From Melocanna baccifera (lineage: Eukaryota; Streptophyta; Magnoliopsida; Poales; Poaceae), in contig CM070707.1 of the NCBI GenBank assembly GCA_036346265.1, forward strand, positions 19,232,826 to 19,296,825: 64,000 nt of DNA, in the 5' to 3' direction. The notes beneath the pieces are model-generated. The model made no database searches and had not been told where the DNA came from. It was given only the letters and a program-made list of their open reading frames with translations. The position numbers were made by a program, and so were the translations under genes. Below are positions 57,368-64,000 of this stretch, one piece after another. The stretch's first letter is position 1, and each line of letters opens with the position of its first letter.

Positions 57368-59836
57368 ATGCTCCGCCGCCGCCTCCTCCCCGGCGTCTCC
57401 TCGTCGCCGACGCCGTTGCTCCCGCGAACCTTCCGCTCGGATGCCTCCCTCGAGGCCACCCGCTCACACTCGTCCTCCGAGGGCCAGGCGTGCCCCGCGC
57501 ACCTCGCGCTCTACAACTGCCCCACCTTGGAAGGCGCCTACGCCGCGCTCGCCGCCCACCTCTTCCACCGCCGCCTCCGCCGACGCCTCCTCGTACTCCC
57601 CTTCTCCTCCGTCGAGCCCTTCAGGTTTTAGCCCCGCATTTCCCATTTTATTGGCTTCTTGAATAATGTGCACCTGAAATTGCTGATGACGTTAGAAACG
57701 AGTTTCTTATAACTACATACCTCAGGATTTTGCCCGATTATCACACTGCCCCTGACATTTCCCTTTTTTCCGTGGCTAAAAAGAAACTTCTGATGATCAG
57801 AAATATTTTATGTGAGAGCTCATTTAAGTGAGCAATTTGGTAGATGAGAGCTTGTTTAAATGAGCAATCTGGTAGAGGAATATATGTACTGATATAACCG
57901 CATGACATGCCATTGCCAAATGATGCAGTGTGGTTGCATTTGATCACTGGAAAAGTACATTATTAAGGATCCCCTAGTTGGGTCAGTGCCCAAGTAATTT
58001 TGACCTTCGCATAGACACAGCGAAGAGCAGTGCTCGAGCTGTATTTGATTATTTCTCCACGAAGCTTGCAGGGACAAAATCTGATTCTGTGAGTAGAGAA
58101 ATCACTTATGTTTCAGTTCATTTTCTTGCGTCATTCTCATTTGAGAACAAGAACAAGAGGTTGTTCTCTTTTCATACAGGACATATGTGAGAGTCTTTTG
58201 GACCAAGAAGATGAGGGGCAAGTTTCAAATGTTCTCAAATACATAGAGATATGTGACAGTGGCAGCTGCCCAACACCAAGGAATTTCATACAGCTCTCAG
58301 GTATGAACATGCAAAATTAAACTGTGTCACAAATCCTTATGTTTTCGAATAGGTAATGTTATGGTCTATGATCCCAGCAAGGCACGCAGAAGGACGCAAA
58401 CAGTGCACAGCACCGTATCATGAACAGTGCATGATACTGTAGCGTATGAATAGTGTCCGTACGGTAATATAGCAGGTACACATGAACAGTGCCATGGGGT
58501 GCTGTAGCGCACGCGGATTTGAAAAGTTTGACAGCGTATCGGAGATTAGGAATATAATAATTAGTTTCTTTATTATTTAGGTTTATTTCTTTTTAGATTT
58601 ATTTCATTTATTAGAGATAAGTTTCCTTAATATAGATATGGGTTTTTTAGGAGTCAACTTTAGCCATCTCTATAAAAGAGATAGTATTGCATCATTATCA
58701 TTAAGCAGTGCACAATCAAATCTAGTCTCCCTCTTCTTCTAAAGTCAAGTCTTAGAGTCTCTCTACCACGTCAGAGAAAAACCCTGCCGGTGGCTAGATG
58801 AGAGTGAGTGCCCTACCCTCGGTCCCCGTACCCAACCACCTACCATATCAGGTAAAGGTCTACCCGTTGCCATCATGCTTATAAGCTTATTTTGTTTACC
58901 TCTGACATGGTCAATGACTACATTATTGGTACCCCAAACAGCTAGTGCAACTTGATGCGAGCAATCTGCTTGCTAGGGGGAAGTCATTTGCTCATGATCG
59001 TCTAGAGGCTGCAGGGAAGTTAATACAGAAGCCTTGCAAGATTCATCTTGGAAGAGGGTCATATGGTGAATGCCTTGTAAGTGAACAGGATGCTCTTGCA
59101 TTGTTATACTGCTCTCCATCAGTTGTGCTTGACCTACCTTTTGATAGCTTCATAACACCTTTCTTTTTCTCTGCTGAAGCCTTCTGATTGGATTGCTTTA
59201 GCGAAAGCATGAAGTGTGCATCCAGGAGCGCTCTCGCTTTATTGTTGCTAGCTACTGGACATAAGCATCTATTGTTCAAAATCGGATGCTGTGGCTCATT
59301 CTTTTCTTTCTTTTTAGTTGTTGTTTAGCATCTATCGACAGCTCAAAGGGGGACTAGCGGACAGCATAGTTTCTCATCTGAAATATTTATTGATCCCATA
59401 GTCCAAAGTGGCCACGTGTTGCAAGTTATGTTTATGCTTAACCACATTTGTTCATGTATTATTGTGTTTCTCATCTAAAGCAAAATCAGAGTTCTTTTGT
59501 GGTCATCTACAATTTTACTTCTGAGAGTTATTCTGTGCAATTTCATATAATTAGCACTGAAAAAAATCTCATTTGCTGTATTGCATGTTTTATTTTCGTA
59601 CTATTAGGCAATCAGAGCAGATGGCAATTCAAAGTTGAGCCACGAAATTGGTTTGGAGTTGAGCCAGAGGAGTGCTGCTGCTGGATTAAGGTATAAACTC
59701 TATTCAGTCTCCAAATTAAGCACACGAACACATAAATCATGCATACTCAGTGTTCCTTCAGTACTTTTATTCAAGGATGCTTTCTTTTCATCATACCTAT
59801 TGGAGCAGTGGTCTTCATACAACAGAGATTGCTAAG
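57368..59836 (+). pseudogene. Truncated DHH-superfamily (NrnB/RecJ-like phosphoesterase) gene
   Basis: Exon-like pieces: 57368-57624, starting MLRRRLLPG with LALYNCPTLEGAYAALAAHL; about 57930-58088, with VVAFDHWKSTLLRIP then CPSNFDLRIDTAKSSARAVF; 58180-58350, with VSNVLKYIE then the RQWQLPNTKEF region; 58941-59077, with KIHLGRGSYGECL; 59610-59693, with GLELSQRSAAAGLR; and 59804-59836, with IGAVVFIQQRLLR. They match plant DHH/DHHA1-type proteins resembling oligoribonuclease NrnB. Lesions: the exon expected between the first and second pieces is missing, TAG at 57975-57977, a one-base frameshift near 58250, TAG at about 58350-58352, an insertion at about 58366-58860, and loss of the C-terminus after 59836. 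The first exon is still clean. The family name is from memory. Confidence 0.75.
58366..58860 (+). mobile_element. Probable solo-LTR-like insertion in the DHH pseudogene
   Basis: Unlike the flanking gene sequence. It has repeated ATGAACAGTG(C) and TACTGTAGCG motifs, a TATA-like ctctataaaagagatag at about 58670 and a downstream ctcttcttctaaag stretch, resembling U3-R-U5 of a plant LTR. Exact ends and target duplication were not found. Confidence 0.4.
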
Positions 59837-60180
59837 GTACACTGCCGGCCGAGAAAGATTGCGTCGCACTGCCTACGCTCCTGCACACGCGTGCTGCCGC
59901 GGCTGGCCATAGCCTCTTGCTGAGGCTGTCGCGTGTCGCTGCTACAGGTGCATGCCTGGTGGCCACGATCTGCTGCCGCTGCATGCCATCTGAGGCGCTT
60001 CTGCTTGGGTTTTGCTGCTGCCGCTGCACGAGTGTGGCCGCTGCTGCAAGGTTGTGCGTTGATGCTTTGGTGCCTTGGTGCTGCTGCTAGTGCGTGCGGC
60101 CCAGGCTGAAGAAGGAAAGAAAACATAGAAGAGAAGGAAGGAAAGCTCGCCATTCTTGCCGTTTCGCTGCTACGGTAATG
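59837..60180. other. GCTGCT-rich segment, no gene called
   Basis: A CTGCTG/GCCGCTGC-rich block replaces the expected C-terminal exons of the DHH gene. A minus-strand frame here is Gln/Ala-rich with no domain and looks compositional. Confidence 0.4.
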
Positions 60181-61287
60181 ACCCGAAGTTCTTTCCTTAG
60201 TTAATTGGTCGACTAGTGTTGTAGAAAAATAGTCATGTAATTGTGAAGGTTGCTGTTCAGATATCGGTTGCTGCTGGATACAGTCGTGAGAACTGTTAAT
60301 TTGACATGATAGATGGCCAAATTAAATTATAAGAACTAAATAAAGTTAGATAATTTTCTGTAGATTGCAGAAATGGTATGATTTGATGTATTTAGATAGA
60401 TAGTTTATAGATATGAAATTCTTAAGCCTGCTATCCAGTAAAGTAACATAATTGTATTCGGGCTTAAAAATGAGGGATTAAATGGTTTAGTCAAGGTTTA
60501 TGGCTAACTAAGAAATTATCAAAAATTTTGTGTGAATTCTAGAACTGGTGTGGTTTGCTATGTTAAGGTATAGGAGTCACAAGTTACGCTATTTTTACTA
60601 CCGAGGCAACATGCGTGATTGTTCGGTGCAAGGGGTGTATTGCAAAATTGAAAAGCATATAGGAGCGATGTTGTTAAATTTTTGTTCTTGTACTGTTGTA
60701 GCTTGTTGTTGAGATTGGATGTTTACTGTAGGAGGAGTAGCATTAGGGTTGGTATCATCTTCGAACCAACCTGTTCCTCGCAACTACAAAAAAACAAGTG
60801 TATGGTATAATGGTATTCAAGTGTTTAAACTTGTTATGTTTAAATAAATACTTTGCTATGGTTATTCACATGAATTTACTTGTTATTATAATGCCCACAT
60901 ATTTATAGTAGAATGATGATGATGATGATTATGATTAAAATGTTGATTATGTCAATTTGATTAATACTGATAATTAACTAATGAAAGAAATAATTATTGC
61001 ATTGCATGTTGAGTATTTATATTGCAAAGAGTTGACCTGTGTGGCCCTCTAGAGCCTATTTTGTGTGGATGATCAACAGGAGTGGATAGAGAAAGATCTA
61101 CTTTGATAGACACTCTACGGGAGTGAGAAAGACTTATTTCGATAGACATCCAACAGGAGTGGAGTTGACACTATGTATGAAAGAGGATAGAGCAATGGTG
61201 GTTCATCGATGGATAAACACTTAGCTATACTAGTATAAGTAATAGAAGTGAAAACATGTGTATTGTATTCATGAAAAGAGAATAGAG

Positions 61288-61370
<83 letters not shown>

Positions 61371-63164
61371 ATTGATGAAAATGAATATGTAAAAATAAGA
61401 TAATGGTGAATAGATATGAATTGTTAATATAATGTTGCCTCGTTTATTATTCTATTGTATACTTGTTGAGTTATGGATTTACCCTTACTTTGTTGTTATT
61501 TTTATATGCTCGTTGATGATGATATATATAGGCGAGAAGTAGCACATAAATGTTATTGCACCTTTTCTTTTACTTAGTGATCACTTATTAATTGTTAGAG
61601 ATAATTCATTCCATCAATGTAATTCTAGTCAAATAATGATTCCCTTTAGCACTTAATAGCTTTATATTATCGCTATTTGTCAATTTCCTTTGGTTAGATT
61701 TGTTGGTTGATTCATATTATTAGTGCATCTTAGTGTCAAGTACTGATTTCTGTTTTGCTGAAATTTCTATGTTCATGGTTATGTTAAGAAATTATTTGAA
61801 GCCTAGTTGTTGGTAATATATAATTAATGATTTAAATCGATAGCATTTGTAATTGTGGGTGACATTTTAGGCTTTTGTTAAGTTGGGATGTTACAAAATG
61901 TGCAAAGGTTTTTGCTTTAGGCCTAAAATTCCCCCCAAAAAAGTTATTTGATTTCGAGAATTTAAATTATTTACATTTTCTTGTAATTAAATTTGCAGAG
62001 TCCAAATTCTGAAGTTTCCAAAACAAACTATGAAACTACGTTATTGCTGTCTAAAAATAACTCTCCACTACATAATCTGAAGCTGAAAGTCTTTGCCCTG
62101 AGGTAACAATCGTCGTCACATAGTCAAGGTTAATAGGTTGGCATGATAAAATGAAGTACAAAAACAGCACATTAATTGCAACAAAAAAAATATGTATTAT
62201 ACAACTTCTCCGATGAAAACGAATAGGGTACCAGCTTCATAGTTTATTGATCAATGTTGATGAAATCGAGATCCAGAGTGTAAGAAGAAGAAATGGCGAT
62301 GATGTTATGAATTGCAAAAGACCAGTAGTACCCAGACCAGATGGACGACATTTCTCAGGCATGTAGATATCATTTTTTTTCCTTCTGGCAAAGTTCATAT
62401 ATAATGTAGTTCAGTCCTCCGTTCCAATAAATTATATGCCAGTGAAACAGGACGATCTTGATTCGTATGTTCAACGAGAACTCAGCAAGAACTGCGGCTT
62501 CTCAATCCTGAAGACAGCATATGTATTAATCACAAGAGTAGAGATACAGCACGAGAGTTTCAGCTAGACAGCTAATTATCAAGAAGAGAAGTAATTCAAT
62601 CTGAGAAACAAAAAGGGAAGATAAGAGATGTTAAAAATGGTTGTTTGCACCACTTCAATGTCAAAAGTACGCCTTAAAAATTGTTTTCAATAATACGCAT
62701 GTGACACTAGCCCAATGAACGTGCCCTTGCGGATGCTCGCCCGATCCAACGGTCCATGTGATGGCCCAGCACGATCGAACGTCATCCGTGGGTGTCCGTT
62801 GGACAGCGTATTAGGAGTATCCTAAAACTTTGTATTAGTTTAGCAGAAATTTTGTTAGAAGCATGGAAAATCGACAAAACAGACTATTTGATGAAACAAA
62901 TTTAATAAAGTGAAAAGTTAAGGACCAAATTGAACAATTTTAAAACTCAGGAATCGATCCTTTTTTTGCCTGTTGAATTTAGTAGAAAGAAACAACTTTC
63001 TCTTCATTTTATAATGCATTGAATACTGCTCAATGCTGATAGTTTTAGTTGCAAATGCCAGCAAATAAAAGAAAGAAAAAAGACCCGGAAAGGTTAGGCA
63101 TAGGCATTGGAGAGTTCTTAGAATGGAACCTGATCTAGTGAAGTAGCAAGTCAACGCAGCCTTA
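60181..63164. other. Intergenic, repeat-like, no gene seen
   Basis: AT-rich. 60990-61210 contains CAACAGGAGTGGA/CTACGGGAGTGAG near-repeats with GATAGACA, as often seen in gypsy LTRs, and gggatgttacaa near 61887 could be an LTR end. It includes a (GAT)n tract at about 60915-60928. No LTR pair was established. Confidence 0.35.
61289..61366. repeat. (AT)n microsatellite
   Basis: About 39 uninterrupted AT units. Confidence 0.95.
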
Positions 63165-63603
63165 TTGAGACATATAGCATCAATATATCAACATATTAGT
63201 AGTACTCATGTGTGTCACCTGAAATGGAAAGAGAAGACATATAATCAGAAGAATGGAGTAAGCACCATTAACAAAACTTTAGCTGTCCTGGGAGAAGAGA
63301 GTGGGACTTTAAGCTCCAACTTTCAACAATGGAATCCATATATCTTAGCATGCATTATTAATTACAAGATTTTGCTCAACGGGGTACATATGAGCATACA
63401 TTTTTTTATTCAACAATATATTGAGCAATTTGTTCCCATTTCATCAATAAGATGGCGGCTACTGCTAGCTTTAATGGCAGAGAAGATCGACATTAATCAA
63501 ATGTTGTGCCTCAATTTTAATCACGGGCTTACTCCAGCAAACATGTATTGCCAGCAGGGGGTCAGGCACACAGAGAGAGGGAGAGGGAGACAAGAGGTCT
63601 TAC

Positions 63604-64000
63604 CATATCTTCTAAGACGGTTGTGAATTTCTTCTTGCACCCGAAGACGTTCCTGAATTTCCACTTGCGCCTGAAAAAAGTCCTGAAATTCCATTTGCTC
63701 CCGAAGACGGCTCTGAAACTGCTTTGTCTTTTCATATGGCTGTCGTACTTCTGCCAGATTGTTGCAGTTGGATATCTTCACATAATTAATTGATCCAAGT
63801 TCTACCTCCCCCTCGACAGTTGACAGCTCCTGGCATGCCTCAAGAACCACACACTTGAGTGTTTCTAGATTGCTTGAGGCCAAGGGAATGGATGCCACAT
63901 TGCTACAATGGACCAACCTTAGGAGCCTGAGAGAGCTGAGATTATTTAGGCAGTTTGGAATTGACGAATCAAGCTGGCCACAGTCTTCCAAAGAAAGATA
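63604..64000 (-). CDS. Partial LRR protein, C-terminal part of an NLR-type disease-resistance gene
   Basis: The frame enters from the right window edge and runs leftwards to a gt donor after 63604. It contains leucine-rich repeats of the plant NLR kind: IPNCLNNLSSLRLLRLVHCS, then SSNLETLKCVVLEACQEL, then GSINYVKISNCNNLAEV. These are followed by a Gln/Glu/Arg-rich coiled-coil-like tail (FQSRLREQMEFQDFFQAQVE and EIQERLRVQEEI). NLRs detect pathogen effectors inside plant cells. The NB-ARC domain would lie beyond the window and is not seen, so an LRR-only protein is possible. A short last exon may lie further left (for example near 62470-62510), but this is not certain. Confidence 0.75.

Noticed and set aside
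63165..63626. 153-residue plus-strand frame near the right edge
   Set aside because: Antisense to and left of the LRR gene, with no domain; probably intron or 3' flank of that gene.

Overview
This is nuclear DNA from a grass, most likely Oryza or a close relative. The evidence is intron-containing plant genes with GT-AG splice sites, high-GC first exons typical of grasses, monocot-type RPL3, SYP61, EC1-like and ASR proteins, and dense grass-type transposons: Helitrons ending in CTAG, Tourist-like MITEs, copia elements and a MULE. From memory, an RPL3 gene near an ASR gene resembles a segment of the short arm of rice chromosome 11 (or its chromosome 12 duplicate). I could not check that. No tRNA, rRNA, CRISPR array or bacterial-type operon was seen.

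Layout. 1-2999: AT-rich, with a decayed hAT transposase piece. 3038-12269 (-): RPL3 in five exons. Its 6.9-kb second intron holds a gypsy remnant, a complete but defective copia element with a 5-bp target duplication, and a hAT-like element nested in the copia 3' LTR. 13511-16081 (-): the SYP61 Qc-SNARE in seven exons. 17255-17716 (+): an EC1-like secreted egg-cell protein. 20173-33133: three Helitrons. H1 (+) and H2 (-) are near-identical and tail to tail, forming a roughly 10-kb interrupted palindrome; H3 (-) abuts H2 and carries a piece of a CDP-diacylglycerol synthase gene. 36684-37194 (+): an ASR stress protein. 40094-45625 (-): a MED26/TFIIS-N-domain protein in nine exons, with an LTR element containing a MULE in intron 5 and a fold-back element in intron 1. 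48327-52543 (-): Helitron H4, carrying exons of two unrelated genes, CCT7 (TCP-1 eta) and cysteinyl-tRNA synthetase. 55684-56175 (+): an unrecognised acidic single-span membrane protein. 57368-59836 (+): a DHH-superfamily pseudogene. 63604 to the end (-): part of an LRR/NLR-type gene.

The intact genes are unrelated housekeeping, trafficking, reproductive, stress and transcription functions and do not form a pathway. The distinctive feature is the Helitron activity. Four related elements share a 5' module (conserved terminus followed by a strand-skewed GC-rich block), and at least two contain multi-exon pieces of recognisable host genes in the Helitron's own orientation. H4 also contains what looks like an old, bypassed 3' terminus between its two captured genes.

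Exon coordinates were worked out by hand from splice signals and reading frame. For RPL3, SYP61, ASR and the MED26-like gene the exon lengths sum to complete open frames.
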